Part shown: positions 1-8,994 of the stretch, piece after piece
Layout of the letters: every line of letters begins with the position of its first letter
Numbering within the stretch: the stretch's first letter is position 1
Assembly: GCA_963784065.1 (NCBI GenBank)
Contig: CAWAQA010000009.1
Coordinates: 124,001 to 188,000 of the forward strand
Reading direction: 5' to 3'
DNA length: 64,000 nt
Origin: CAWAQA01 sp963784065
GTDB lineage: Bacteria; Acidobacteriota; Vicinamibacteria; Vicinamibacterales; UBA2999
Notes under the pieces: model-generated
Seen by the model: only the letters and a program-made list of their open reading frames with translations
The model's database searches: none
What the model was told of the DNA's origin: nothing
Translations under genes and position numbers: made by a program

Positions 1-488
1 TCATGGACGTCCTGCGCCGTTTCGGCGCCGAGATCGAGGTGCACGACGGGCGGGCGACGGCCGGCGAGCCGATGGGGAGCGTGACCGTGCGCCACCGCGG
101 GCCGGGGGCCGTGGAGATCGCGCCGGACGAGGTGCCGGGCGTCATCGACGAGCTGCCGGTGCTGGCGGCCTTGGCCACGCATGGTGGCGAGCTGCGCGTC
201 AGCGGCGCGTCCGAGCTGCGGGTCAAGGAGAGCGATCGCATCTCCGCCCTGGCCAACGGGCTCAGGCGCATGGGCGCCGACATCGAGGAGGCGCCGGACG
301 GATTCCACGTGCGCGGCGAAAAGCGGCTTCGCGGCGGCGAGGTGGACGCCGAGAACGATCACCGGCTGGCCATGGCGTTCGCCATCGCGGCGCTCGGCGC
401 CTCGGGGCCGACCACGATTCACGATGCCGGCGCGGCGGCCGTCTCGTATCCGGAGTTCTTCTCCGTGCTCGAGTCCCTGCGGGCGTGA
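1..488 (+). CDS. aroA: 3-phosphoshikimate 1-carboxyvinyltransferase (EPSP synthase), C-terminal part
   Basis: The gene runs in from before the window, so only about the last 160 residues are seen. EPSP synthase joins shikimate-3-phosphate and phosphoenolpyruvate in the cytoplasmic shikimate pathway. The visible part carries the C-terminal-domain motifs ELRVKESDRI and DAENDHRLAMAF, which line the substrate site, and the usual ending in which a Tyr-Pro-Glu-Phe-Phe stretch precedes the last helix. Its TGA stop overlaps the GTG start of aroK by four bases, so the two are translationally coupled and form a shikimate operon. The family assignment is secure; nothing can be said of the N-terminal half. 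Confidence 0.95.
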   Translation, partial: MDVLRRFGAEIEVHDGRATAGEPMGSVTVRHRGPGAVEIAPDEVPGVIDELPVLAALATHGGELRVSGASELRVKESDRISALANGLRRMGADIEEAPDGFHVRGEKRLRGGEVDAENDHRLAMAFAIAALGASGPTTIHDAGAAAVSYPEFFSVLESLRA

Positions 489-982
489 GGGCGGACAAGC
501 TGTATCTCGTTGGATTCATGGGGGCGGGCAAGACGACGGTCGCCCGCGTCCTGGGACGCCGTATCGGCTGGCGGTTCGAAGATATCGATCAGCGGATCGA
601 GTCGCGCGAGCGGCGCACGGTCGCTGCAATCTTTGCGCAGAATGGGGAGGCCTATTTCCGCGAAGCCGAGCGCAGCATCTTGCACGAGTTGCTGCCGGAG
701 CGTAACGTTATCGTGGCTACGGGCGGCGGCACGTTCGTGGACCCGGACAATCGCATCGCGATGCTTGCCGACGGCGCCGTGGCGTGGCTCGACGTGCCCC
801 TCACCCGCATCCTCGACCGCGTCCCTCCCGACGGCCGGCGGCCACTGGCCGCCGACCGGGAACAGATGGAACAGCTCTTCGCGCGTCGACAGGTCGCGTA
901 CGGCCAGGCACACGTCCGTCTCGACGCGTCACGGCCGATCGATGAAGTTGTCGAACGTCTGCTGGAGTGGATCGGGTACTGA
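485..982 (+). CDS. aroK: Shikimate kinase
   Basis: A 165-residue cytoplasmic kinase that phosphorylates shikimate with ATP, the step just before aroA. The P-loop GFMGAGKTT is near residue 10, the shikimate-binding FEDIDQRIE near residue 32, the GGG motif (ATGGGTFV) near residue 78, and a lid arginine (RRPLA) near residue 118. Length and motif order match single-domain AroK. The start is GTG at 485, inside the aroA stop (GTGA overlap), and the reading frame is intact. The TGA stop overlaps the ATG of the following phosphoesterase, so all three genes look co-transcribed. Confidence 0.95.
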   Translation: MRADKLYLVGFMGAGKTTVARVLGRRIGWRFEDIDQRIESRERRTVAAIFAQNGEAYFREAERSILHELLPERNVIVATGGGTFVDPDNRIAMLADGAVAWLDVPLTRILDRVPPDGRRPLAADREQMEQLFARRQVAYGQAHVRLDASRPIDEVVERLLEWIGY

Positions 983-1730
983 TGAAGTACCTGGTAATCA
1001 GCGACATTCACGCGAATCTCGAGGCGCTGGAGGCCACGCTCGCGGCGGGCGGCGACCACGACGGTCTCCTCGTGCTTGGCGATCTGGTCGGCTACGGCGC
1101 CGATCCGAACCCGTGGTCGAGCGCATCCGCGCCCTGCCGTCGGCCGCCATCATCCGCGGCAACCACGACAAGGTGGCGGCCGGACTCGATGACGTCGAAG
1201 GGTTCAACTACCTGGCGCGGCACGCGATCGAGTGGACCGCGGCGGCGCTGACGCCGGACAACCGCGCGTGGCTGGCGGCGCTGCCCAAGGGCCCGCTCGT
1301 CGTGGACCCGCTCGTCGAGATCTGCCACGGCGCGCCGTTCGACGAGGACACCTACATCTTCGACGACCTCGACGCGACGCGCGCGCTGCGGGCGGCGCGG
1401 GCGCCGCTCTGCCTCTTCGGCCACACCCACGTGCCGGCCGCCTTCCGCCTCGAGCGGCGAGGAGCCGACGGCAACATGGAGATGCTGGGGCCGCCGCGCG
1501 GACCGCGCTTTCGCGTCGCGCTCGACCGCGATGCAAAGTACCTGGTGAACTGCGGTGCCGTCGGCCAGCCGCGTGACGGCGACCCGCAGGCGGCCTTTGG
1601 CATGCTCGACACCGATGCGCACGCGCTCACGATCATGCGCGTGCCCTACGACGTGGCCGCCGCCCAGGCGAAGATCATCGCCGCGGGCCTGCCGGAGGTT
1701 CTGGCTCAGCGACTCGCTCTTGGACGGTGA
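982..1730 (+). CDS. Metallophosphoesterase (frameshifted)
   Basis: Calcineurin-like metallophosphoesterase of the YfcE/MJ0936 type. The metal-binding motifs appear in order: SDIHANLEAL (residue 6), GDLVGYGADPN, RGNHD, FGHTHVP, and a closing NCGAVGQPRDGDP. The first about 43 residues are in one frame and the rest in another. The break is near 1110-1118, where a single missing G restores GADPNPVVERIRALP. I treat it as one gene with a probable sequencing indel. The ATG overlaps the aroK stop. The substrate cannot be read from sequence; phosphodiesters or dinucleotide polyphosphates are possible. Confidence 0.85.
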
Positions 1731-1771
1731 CTCCCTCGAACCACGGAAGCCACAATGGTCCTGATCGCAGG

Positions 1772-1933
1772 TCAGCTGCGAGGCTTGGACGTTGCGGATG
1801 GGGCGTTGGGATTCTGCCGCCGCAGCGCCGAGGCGTACGCATCCGCCGCCGCCCGGGACCCGAGGATCCAGCCGATCACGATCCCGAGCAGCAGCACCCC
1901 CGGGATATAGAGGAAATGCGCTGCTGTCGGCAT
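1772..1933 (-). CDS. Small single-pass membrane protein at the end of the ccm operon
   Basis: A 53-residue ORF starting MPTAAHFLYIPGVLL. One hydrophobic helix (about residues 7-27) is followed by a short basic, polar tail. Its ATG overlaps the stop of the upstream ccmD-like gene in an ATGA arrangement, as seen repeatedly in this operon, which argues for a real coupled gene. I do not recognise a family. By position it could be a cytochrome c maturation accessory subunit, but that is inference. It ends facing the convergent phosphoesterase gene. Confidence 0.6.
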   Translation of the reverse strand: MPTAAHFLYIPGVLLLGIVIGWILGSRAAADAYASALRRQNPNAPSATSKPRS

Positions 1934-2223
1934 CAGGCCCGGCTTCCCCGCTTGAGATCCGATTCGAGCCGCTCCAGCTCGCGCTGCACGGTCGCCATCC
2001 GGCGCGCCACCGACATGACGTACGCGAACAGCCCCAGCATCACGACGGCATACGCCACCACGAGCAGCGGCGCCGCCGGCAGCTGATCCTGCGGCGGCAG
2101 CTCGTCGATCGGCACGTACTCGTTCTGCTGCTGCGGCTGCGCGGGTGGCTGTGCGAGCAGTGGCATGGCCGTGAGCGTCAACAGCACGATCGCGAAGACG
2201 AGAGCACGCTTGGTGAGAGTCAT
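1933..2223 (-). CDS. ccmD: CcmD-like membrane protein of cytochrome c maturation
   Basis: A 96-residue protein with an N-terminal hydrophobic signal/anchor (MTLTKRALVFAIVLL), a Pro/Gln-rich linker (residues 30-45), and a C-terminal transmembrane helix (LLVVAYAVVMLGLFAYV) followed by a basic, heptad-like segment. CcmD in E. coli is a small one-helix protein that helps release holo-CcmE from CcmABC. The helix plus charged tail and the position directly after ccmC fit; the extra N-terminal segment makes it longer than the model protein. ATG at 2223 lies 4 bases after the ccmC stop; an upstream ATG at 2256 would overlap ccmC and is less likely. Confidence 0.7.
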   Translation of the reverse strand: MTLTKRALVFAIVLLTLTAMPLLAQPPAQPQQQNEYVPIDELPPQDQLPAAPLLVVAYAVVMLGLFAYVMSVARRMATVQRELERLESDLKRGSRA

Positions 2224-2227
2224 GACG

Positions 2228-2884
2228 CTATTGGTCCACTGAAAGGTAGAGTGCATCGAGACGCGCCCGTTGCTCCTCGAGGCGGATGCGGAGCCTGAGC
2301 AGCAGCATGAACGCGAGCAGGAACGACAGGACGCAGAACCAGAGGGGAAATCCCATGGACACCGGCAGCGTCGGCACCACCGAGGTCTGCGGATGGATCG
2401 TCCGCCAGAAGTTCACCGAGATGTAGATGAAGGGCACGTTGGCCAGGCCGAAGAGCGCCAGTCCTGCCGCCAGCTTGTCCGACCCGGGGCCGCCGTACTT
2501 CCTCACGAGCAGATACGCGACGGCCACCATCCATCCCATCAGGCTCGACGTCAGGCGCACGTCCCACTGCCACCAGACGCCCCAGGCCTTGCGCGCCCAG
2601 AGCGGGCCGGTGATGAGCGCGAGCAGGCCGAAGAGCACCGTCAGCTCCGCCGCCGCGCGGGCGGTCCTGTCGCTCCTCGGGTCGCCCTTGAAGAGATACC
2701 GCGCGCTCGCCACGCCGCACACCACCCCGGAGATGAGGAACATCCACGCCGAGGGCATGTGGTAGTAAAAAATCTTCTGCACGAGCCCCATCGTCGACTC
2801 GTACGGGGCGCTCGCGATGACGAACGGGGACGCCGCGAACATGAGGCCGCACAGCATCACGGCGGGTGTGAACCATCCAGGCAT
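2228..2884 (-). CDS. ccmC: Heme exporter/CcmE-loading protein CcmC
   Basis: An integral membrane protein with six predicted helices that presents heme to CcmE. The diagnostic tryptophan-rich segment reads WGVWWQWDVRLTS, matching the family WWD motif, and the two flanking periplasmic histidines are in FYYHMPSAW and FWRTIHPQ. The chosen start is ATG at 2884 (MPGWFTPAVML), giving 218 residues. The ORF extends upstream only through a stretch of degenerate repeats that should not be coding. The frame is intact. It lies between ccmB and ccmD in the usual order. Confidence 0.93.
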   Translation of the reverse strand: MPGWFTPAVMLCGLMFAASPFVIASAPYESTMGLVQKIFYYHMPSAWMFLISGVVCGVASARYLFKGDPRSDRTARAAAELTVLFGLLALITGPLWARKAWGVWWQWDVRLTSSLMGWMVAVAYLLVRKYGGPGSDKLAAGLALFGLANVPFIYISVNFWRTIHPQTSVVPTLPVSMGFPLWFCVLSFLLAFMLLLRLRIRLEEQRARLDALYLSVDQ

Positions 2885-2966
2885 AAGGCTCCGGGCTCCG
2901 GGCTGCGGGCTCCGGCCCTCGCGCTCCGGCACGCCCGAAGCCCGAAGCCTGGAGCCTGAAGCCCAT
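2885..2966. repeat. Degenerate GGGCTCC word repeat between ccmB and ccmC
   Basis: About 80 bases made of short repeated words (GGCTCCGGGCTCCGGGCTGC on one side, GCCCGAAGCCCGAAGCCTGG on the other) that could fold back on each other. The sequence reads through as an open frame upstream of ccmC but gives a low-complexity peptide. Similar junction repeats with different words occur near 4380-4485, 5705-5780, 29019-29153, 48470-48515 and 53310-53375. Confidence 0.6.
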
Positions 2967-3645
2967 TCAATCTGTCATCAGCGGCTCGAACGTCCACAGC
3001 GCCAGCGTCACGAACACGACGTCGAAGCAGATCAGCAGCGCCACCCAGAACTGAACGATGGCGACCTCGAGTTCCGGCTCCAGCAGCGCGGCCGTCCCGC
3101 GGACTCCGGCAATGATGACCGGAACGGTGATCGGATACAACAGCACCGGCAACAGCACGTCGCGCGTGCGCGCCCGGACGAGCATCGCGGCGAACAGCGT
3201 CCCTACCGCGGCGAAACCAAGCGTCCCGGTGGCGACGATGGCTGCCAGCCACCAGGGATGGGTCAGCAAGCGGCGCCTGGAACAGGAGCGAGACGAGGGG
3301 GATCAGCACGAGCTCCGTCGCCGCCAGCAGCGCGACGATACCGAGGAGCTTCCCGACGTAGATGGCGGGCCGGTCCGCCGGCGCCAGCAGCAGGGCGCGG
3401 AGCGTCTCCGACTGACGCTCGCGCTCGAACGTGCGGCCGAGGGCGAGCGTCCCGGCAAAGGCAATCGCGATCCAGAGGATGCCCGCGGCCCCGTCGTCGA
3501 TCGGGCGCCCGTCCGTGACGAGCGCGAAGGCAAACACCAGCACGCACGAGACCGCGAAGAAGAGCGTCGTATACGCGATCTCGCGGCTGCGGACTTCGAC
3601 CGTCAGATCCTTGCGGAGGACGAGCCAGGCCGTGCGGAAGAACAT
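2967..3645 (-). CDS. ccmB: Heme ABC exporter permease CcmB (frameshifted)
   Basis: Membrane subunit of the CcmAB complex that drives release of heme-loaded CcmE. The start MFFRTAWLVLRKDL is followed by six hydrophobic helices; the motif RERQSETLRALLLAPADRPAIY after the second helix is typical of CcmB. The first about 125 residues and the last 100 (from LTHPWWLAAIVATG) are in different frames. One extra T near 3268-3272 explains the break (APLLTHPWW is restored). The ATG overlaps the ccmA stop (ATGA). Taken as one gene of about 225 residues, normal for the family. Confidence 0.88.
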
Positions 3646-4365
3646 CAGGCGCTCGGCCTTCCCATCACGGCCCGGTACGTCGAGCGCAACGCCTCGGGAC
3701 GCGGGAGCGACTCCAGCATGCGGCCGTCGCGGAGGAACACGGCGTGGTCGAGGAGACCATCGGCGATGTCGAGGTCGTGCGTCGCGAGGATCACGATGGC
3801 GCCGCCGCTCGCGCAGGATGCCGAGGCGGCCGAGGAGCGCCGCGGTCGAGGCGTCGTCGAGTCCGGTGAACGGCTCATCCAGGAGCACGAGGCGCGGCTC
3901 GTGGATCAGCGCGCGTTCGAGGGCGACACGCTGGCGCATGCCTCGTGAAAAGCTCGCGACCGGATCGTCGCCCCGGTCGGCGAGGCCGGCGTGCGCCAGG
4001 GCCGTATCTGCGGCGCCTGCCGCATCCCGGCTGCCGTGCAGGCCGGCGAAGAACGCGAGGTTCTCGCGCGCCGTCAGTTCGGGATACAGAAAGAGGTCGT
4101 GCCCGAGGACGCCGATGGATGCCCGGAGGGCCGCTCCGCTGCTATCGGCTTCGTACGCCCCGTACAGCACGCGGCCGCCGCTGGGCCGCAGCAGCGTCGC
4201 CAGGACGGCCATCATCGTGGACTTGCCCGCGCCGTTGGGGCCGAGGAGGCCGACGACGCTGCCGACAGAGGCCTGGAAGCTGATGCGCGACAGCGCGCGC
4301 CGGCGGCCGAAATGGCGCGAGACGTCCTGAACCGCGACCTGGTCGAAATCGAGCGCGGATTTCAC
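3645..4365 (-). CDS. ccmA: Heme ABC exporter ATPase CcmA (frameshifted)
   Basis: ABC ATPase energising CcmB/CcmC. Walker A GPNGAGKST, signature FSRGMRQRVALERAL and Walker B LVLLDEPFTGLD are all in the first frame; the H-loop (ILATHDLD) and C-terminus are in another, so there is one indel near 3800-3815. The likely start is GTG at 4365 (VKSALDFDQVAV), giving about 240 residues. No ATG is available in the same frame nearby. It is coupled to ccmB by an ATGA overlap. Confidence 0.88.
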
Positions 4366-4379
4366 AGCTAGCGGGCCGC

Positions 4380-4485
4380 GGAGACGCGGAGGCGCGGAGA
4401 AAATCAGGCGGGACTCGCATCCGCGTCTCCGATCGGCAATCCGCGAATGCTTAGATGCGAGACGTCGTGAATGCGTGAGTCTCAG
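4380..4485. repeat. Degenerate intergenic word repeat upstream of ccmA
   Basis: The 148-base gap between ccmA and the preceding gene contains repeated short words (GAGACGCGGAGGCGCGGAG, then variants of GCATCCGCG and GCGAATGC). It belongs to the same style of degenerate junction repeat seen elsewhere in the window. I see no gene or clear promoter in it. Confidence 0.4.
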
Positions 4486-4513
4486 TCTCTGTGGTTCGTG
4501 GAAGCGCGCCGTA

Positions 4514-5740
4514 TCACGCGGCGACGCCCTCGCCGCCTCCTCGCGGCCCGGTGTGCGCTCCATCGAGCTCGCCGTAGATCTGTTCGAGCTCGCCGAGCAC
4601 GCGCTGCCGTCGCGCGGAGGACTTCGCGTCGAGGGTCTCGTGCCGGCGCCGATCTTCGAGCCGGGCCAGCTCGCCGAGCAGGGTGTCACGCCGGTGAACC
4701 AGCCGGCGGTGCAGGTCTCCGTCCCTGCGCCGGGCGCCGAACGCGAGCCACGCGCCGAACACCACGACCGCGAAAGCGAGGCCGAGACCCACGTACACAG
4801 GCGTGCGGCTGTGCACGGGCAGATTCGAGAGCTGCAGCGTGAGCGTGCCATTCGCGGGCAGCGGCGGCCCGTTGGCAAGGAGGTACGGCGTGCCGTCATT
4901 GGCCGAGACGTCGCGGCTGCCGGAGAACTGTGGAGACGTCATGCTGACCGAGCCGACGCGCTCGATCGCCACGGTCACCTGCTCGACCGGGACCGGCCAT
5001 TTCTGCTCGATCGTCACGTCCGGCCGATCGTAGGCGAGCACGAACCCGACGTTGACCATCGTGCTGCCGGCCGCGAACGGGCCCTGCACCGTCACGACGT
5101 CGCCGTTGACGGTCGCCGCAGGCGCCGATCCCTCCATCGTCGCGGCGCCGCCCGCGCCGGTCGGCAGCTGGATGATGAGCGGGCCGCCGATGTCGACGCG
5201 GTTCCGCGCGTTGTTGACGATGTCGAGCATGTAGAAGACCTGGAGACGATCGTCGCGGAACTCCATGAGGACACGGCTCGCGCCGCCGAGCACCACCGTG
5301 CCCTTCACGGGCGGCGCCGCCGCCTCGGACTCTTCCTCCTTCTTCCGCCGCTCGGCCGCCTGCTTGAGCCCCGCGACCAGGATCACGCGCAGGCCGCCGG
5401 CCCCGGGCACCGTGAAGGGATCGGAGACGAGCGTTTCGCCGTCGACGGTCACCTCGGCACGGCCTTCCACGCCGGACACCAGGTTCGGAAACTCGGCGCG
5501 ACCCTGCTCGTCAGTGGAATCCGTGCGGCTCGCGCTCCCCGTCGTCACGCGGACGGTCTGCCCCGAAAGGTTGTTGCCGATCGTCTCGCGCACGACGCGA
5601 ACGGTGACGGTGCCCGTCGGCAACTCGGGCGCCGGAATCGCCTTCCCATGAATGAGCGACGGATCCGGCATGTTCAGCTGCGCCCCGGCGATGTGTGGCG
5701 CGGCGAGGACGAGACCCACAACCCACAGCCCGGGGCCCAC
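4514..5740 (-). CDS. Exported membrane protein with carboxypeptidase-regulatory-like domain, in the ccm operon
   Basis: About 409 residues. A hydrophobic N-terminal export signal (LVLAAPHIAGAQ) is followed by a beta-rich segment with a carboxypeptidase-regulatory-like repeat (residues about 30-115, TDEQGRAEFPNLVSGV), a Lys/Glu-rich linker, a second beta-domain, a transmembrane helix near residue 325 (VYVGLGLAFAVVVFGAWLA), and a charged cytoplasmic coiled tail of about 60 residues. It would expose two domains to the periplasm. I do not know its function; its place between the CcmI-like gene and ccmA suggests a maturation role. An ATG at 5790 overlapping the upstream stop is a likelier true start but lies in another frame, so an indel near 5745-5785 is probable. 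Confidence 0.65.
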   Translation of the reverse strand: MGPGLWVVGLVLAAPHIAGAQLNMPDPSLIHGKAIPAPELPTGTVTVRVVRETIGNNLSGQTVRVTTGSASRTDSTDEQGRAEFPNLVSGVEGRAEVTVDGETLVSDPFTVPGAGGLRVILVAGLKQAAERRKKEEESEAAAPPVKGTVVLGGASRVLMEFRDDRLQVFYMLDIVNNARNRVDIGGPLIIQLPTGAGGAATMEGSAPAATVNGDVVTVQGPFAAGSTMVNVGFVLAYDRPDVTIEQKWPVPVEQVTVAIERVGSVSMTSPQFSGSRDVSANDGTPYLLANGPPLPANGTLTLQLSNLPVHSRTPVYVGLGLAFAVVVFGAWLAFGARRRDGDLHRRLVHRRDTLLGELARLEDRRRHETLDAKSSARRQRVLGELEQIYGELDGAHTGPRGGGEGVAA

Positions 5741-5786
5741 AACCAGGACGAGGCGCGGAGACCGGAGTCGACAGCCCGTAGACGTC

Positions 5787-6447
5787 TCATTTCGCAGGCT
5801 CCAGATTGGTCCCGCAGTGCTTGCAGAAGACGCGCGTCGGCTTCGTTCGCCGTGCCGCACGATCCGCACAGCTTCGTCGGCGGGATGGGATCTTTCGGCG
5901 GCGGCAGGACGGCCGCTTCCGTCGCGGATCCGATCGCGTGCGACGCGGGCCGTTCCGGCGAATGCGGCGCCGATGTGTGCGAGCCGCCCGCCATCGCCGC
6001 GAGCCGGCTCGCCAGCTCCTTTTCGATCTCGTCGCGATACCCTTCGCTGGCGTCGAGCTGACGGATCAGCCTCGCGGCACGCGCGCGGAGGCGCGCCCCC
6101 ATTTCGGCGAAGTCCTTCTCGGATACCTTGCGCATCGCGCGATCGAACTCGAGCTCCTTGAGCGATCGCAGCGCCAGGGCCTTCTCGCGTTCGAGGGCCG
6201 CGCGTGTGCGTCCGGCGACGGTGGGTGAACCCGTGGGCTCGTCTTCCGCAGAAATGGGCGCAAACGTGCGCCACGCGGCCACGCCGACGCCTGCGGCGGT
6301 GAAGATCGTCAGGCTGAGGAGGATGACCGCGGCCGGCGACTGCCCGCTCGACATGAAGACGACGAGGGTCGCCCCGGCCAGCCCTGCCAGGGTGAAGAGT
6401 TGCCAGGGTTGCAGCGATTCGGGCTCAGTCGAGGTTCCGGAGCTCAT
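5787..6447 (-). CDS. CcmI-like membrane protein with C-terminal zinc ribbon (frameshifted)
   Basis: About 220 residues. Two N-terminal transmembrane helices (WQLFTLAGLAGATLVVF and VILLSLTIFTAAGVGVAAW) are followed by a long helical segment (LEREKALALRSLKELEFD) resembling the heptad region of CcmI proteins, then a Pro-rich linker and a C-terminal zinc ribbon: KLCGSCG, then FCKHCGTNLEPAK. The ribbon's second half needs one base removed near 5826. CcmI brings apocytochrome to the heme lyase; the ribbon is not part of the E. coli version. It starts 23 bases inside the ccmF-ccmH stop, and its own TGA overlaps an ATG at 5790. Confidence 0.7.
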
Positions 6448-8876
6448 CGTCCAGGCGCGCGTTCATCGCGGAATCGACGCCGGCGTCACCGGCGAGCGCG
6501 TGCGTGGCCGGACGCGCCCAGCGCCGGGCGGTGTAAATGGTGGCCGCGAGCGCCGTCACCGCGACCAGGTACGGGAAGAGCCACGCAAGACGGTTGAACC
6601 CGCGGTCGGGCGGCGCCATCAGCACATCTTCGCTGCCGAAGTCGCGCACGAATGCGGCGACGATTTCCTCGCGCGTCATCCCCTTGTCGATCATGCCTTT
6701 GAGCTTGGTCGTCTGGGCGACATCGCCGTGGCAGTTGTACATGCCGCAGTTGCTGAGCGACCTCCGGCAGCCGCACGTGCACATGATGTCCTGGCGAAGC
6801 GAGCTCTCGAGCTCCGTGCGGCCGGCGGGCTGCCCCGTGGTCTGGGCGAAGCCCGCTGCCGGCGCCAGGAGCGCAAGCAGGAGCAGCGAGGTCGTTGTTG
6901 CGGCGTTGGCGGGGACGTTGATCGAGGCGAACGCAAACATCGTGTCCGGCGCCAGCGCGATGAACGTGCCGAGGGCGAGGATCCCGAAGCCGACCCAGAT
7001 CCAGTTCACCAGCGGCGCGATGGTCACGTCGAGCGTGGCCGTCTGGCTGGCCGTCTCGAAGGTCGCCAGCACGATGTAGACGTCCTGGGCAAACCCGCGG
7101 CGAATCGCGACCTCCGTCGTCGGCTGTTCGCTCTTGGCCCAGAACCACTTCGCCGGGTACATCGTGACGAATTCCTCGCCGTCTTTGAAGACGGTCACCT
7201 GCGAGGACACCATCTGCTTCTGCGAGTCCTGCGTCACGCGCAGCGCGTCGTGGCGGACCACGAAATCCCCGACGGTCACCTGCTCTCCGGGCTTGAGCAG
7301 CGCCTGTCCGGTCTGCTTGAACCCTTCGCCGGCGAAACCGAGGAACAGCAGCACGATCCCGAGGTGGACCGTGTAGCCGCCGTAGCGCCGTTTGTTCCGG
7401 CCGACCAGGCCCACGAGCGCCGTGAACAGATCGGTGCCGGTGCGTCTCCTGCCGGACGCGCGCGCCGCGCCAGAACTCCTGCGAGATGGTGCCGAACACG
7501 AACGCGCTCAGCGCAAAGCAGAGCCCGGACGCCCAGAGCGGCACGCCCAGCGCGACCACCGTGACGGTCACGGCGATGCCGAGTCCCGCCGGGAACAGGA
7601 ACGAGCCGCGCAGGCTCGAGAGCGTGGACTTGCGCCACGCGAGCAGCGGCCCGATGCCGGTCAGCAGCAGCATGCAGAGGCCGATCGGCAGCATCCACTG
7701 GTTGAAGAACGGCGGCCCGACGGTCAGGCGTTCCCCGCGGACCGCCTCGCTCAGCGTCGGGAACATCGTCGCGAAGAGGACGAAGAACGCCGAGAAGAGC
7801 AGGATCCAGTTGTTCAGCATGAACGCCGCCTCGCGCGAGACCCACGAGTCGAGCTCGTTGCGGGCGCGCAGCAGCGGCAGGCGGTAGATCACCCACCCGA
7901 AGCTGAAAATCAGCGTCGAAATCATGAAGATCGTGAACATCCGCGCCAGCGCGATGTCCTCACCGAAGGCGTGGACCGACTGCACGATGCCCGACCGCGT
8001 CATGAACGTGCCGAAGATCGTCAGGAAGAACGTCAGGATCACGAGCGTGACGTTCCAGATGCGCAGCATCCCGCGCCGCTCCTGCACCATCACGGAGTGG
8101 AGAAACGCGGTGGCCGTGAACCACGGGAGCAGGCCGGCGTTCTCGACCGGATCCCACATCCAGTAGCCGCCCCACCCGAGCTCCTCGTACACCCAGATCA
8201 TGCCGAGGCCGAGGCCGATCGACAGGAACAGCCACGCGAACATCGTCCAGCGGCGGACGGCACGGAGCCACGAGTCGTCGAGGTGGCCGGTGATGAGGGC
8301 CGCCATGCCGAAGGCGAACGGGATCGTCAGGCCGACGAAGCCGAGATACATGGTGGGCGGGTGGATCACCATGTAGAAATTCTGCAGCAGCGGATTGAGG
8401 CCCGTGCCGTCTGCCGGGTTCTCCGTCAGGAAGGTTTCGAACGGATTGTTGTGGATGATCATCAGGAACAGAAAGAACATCTGCACCACGGCGATGACCG
8501 CCACGACATACGGGATCAGCTCCCGGTGCCGTTCCTTGTTCACGTAGACCGCCACCGTGCCGAAGATCGACAGCAGCGTGACCCAGAACATGATCGACCC
8601 GTCCAGCCCGCCCCAATACGAGGTGATCTTGAAGAAGAGCGGCAGGGCCGAGTCCGAGTAGCGCTGAACGTATTTGATCGAGTAGTCGCCCGACACGAAG
8701 GCGTACACGATCACCGACGAGGCGACTGTCATGATCGCGGTCATCAGGTAGGACGCGCCGATGCCACTTTCGACCAGCCGGGTGGAGCGGCGGCGTGCAC
8801 CGGCCACTGAAATGGCGGCGGCATACGCGCACACGACGAACGCGGCGAGAAGCAGGTAATAGCCGAGGGACGCCAT
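6425..8876 (-). CDS. ccmF: Cytochrome c heme lyase: CcmF fused to a CcmH-type domain (frameshifted)
   Basis: About 816 residues. The first about 600 are CcmF: many helices, the periplasmic tryptophan-rich WGGYWMWDPVENA motif, and histidines in VIHPPTMYLG and TAFLHSVM. The last part carries a hydrophobic stretch (SLLLLALLAPAAGFAQ), a CcmH/CycL-type cysteine motif (IMCTCGCRRSLSNC near residue 700, then GMYNCHG) and a closing transmembrane helix. CcmF attaches heme; CcmH reduces the apocytochrome CXXCH thiols. No stop separates the two parts, although ATG 6940 could also start a separate CcmH. One extra C near 7450 breaks the frame within CcmF (GARVR / RRTGTDLFTALVGLVG). Confidence 0.88.
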
Positions 8877-8994
8877 CTAGTGGACCGTCCGTTCTGTGTG
8901 AATGCCCGTTACGACAGACCTTCGACCGAGGACCCGGGCCGCGACAACGAAGCGGCCCCGGTAGTAGTTCCGATAACTTCCCACGGACGCCCGA

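Noticed and set aside
1731..1771. Terminator between the phosphoesterase and the small membrane protein gene.
   Set aside because: No stem followed by a T-run is visible in the 41-base convergent gap.
7392..8810. Long plus-strand open frame of 472 codons opposite ccmF, and similar ones opposite other genes.
   Set aside because: These are antisense shadows in a GC-rich genome: Arg/His/Gln-rich, without domains, and covering ccmF, whose motifs are unmistakable on the other strand.
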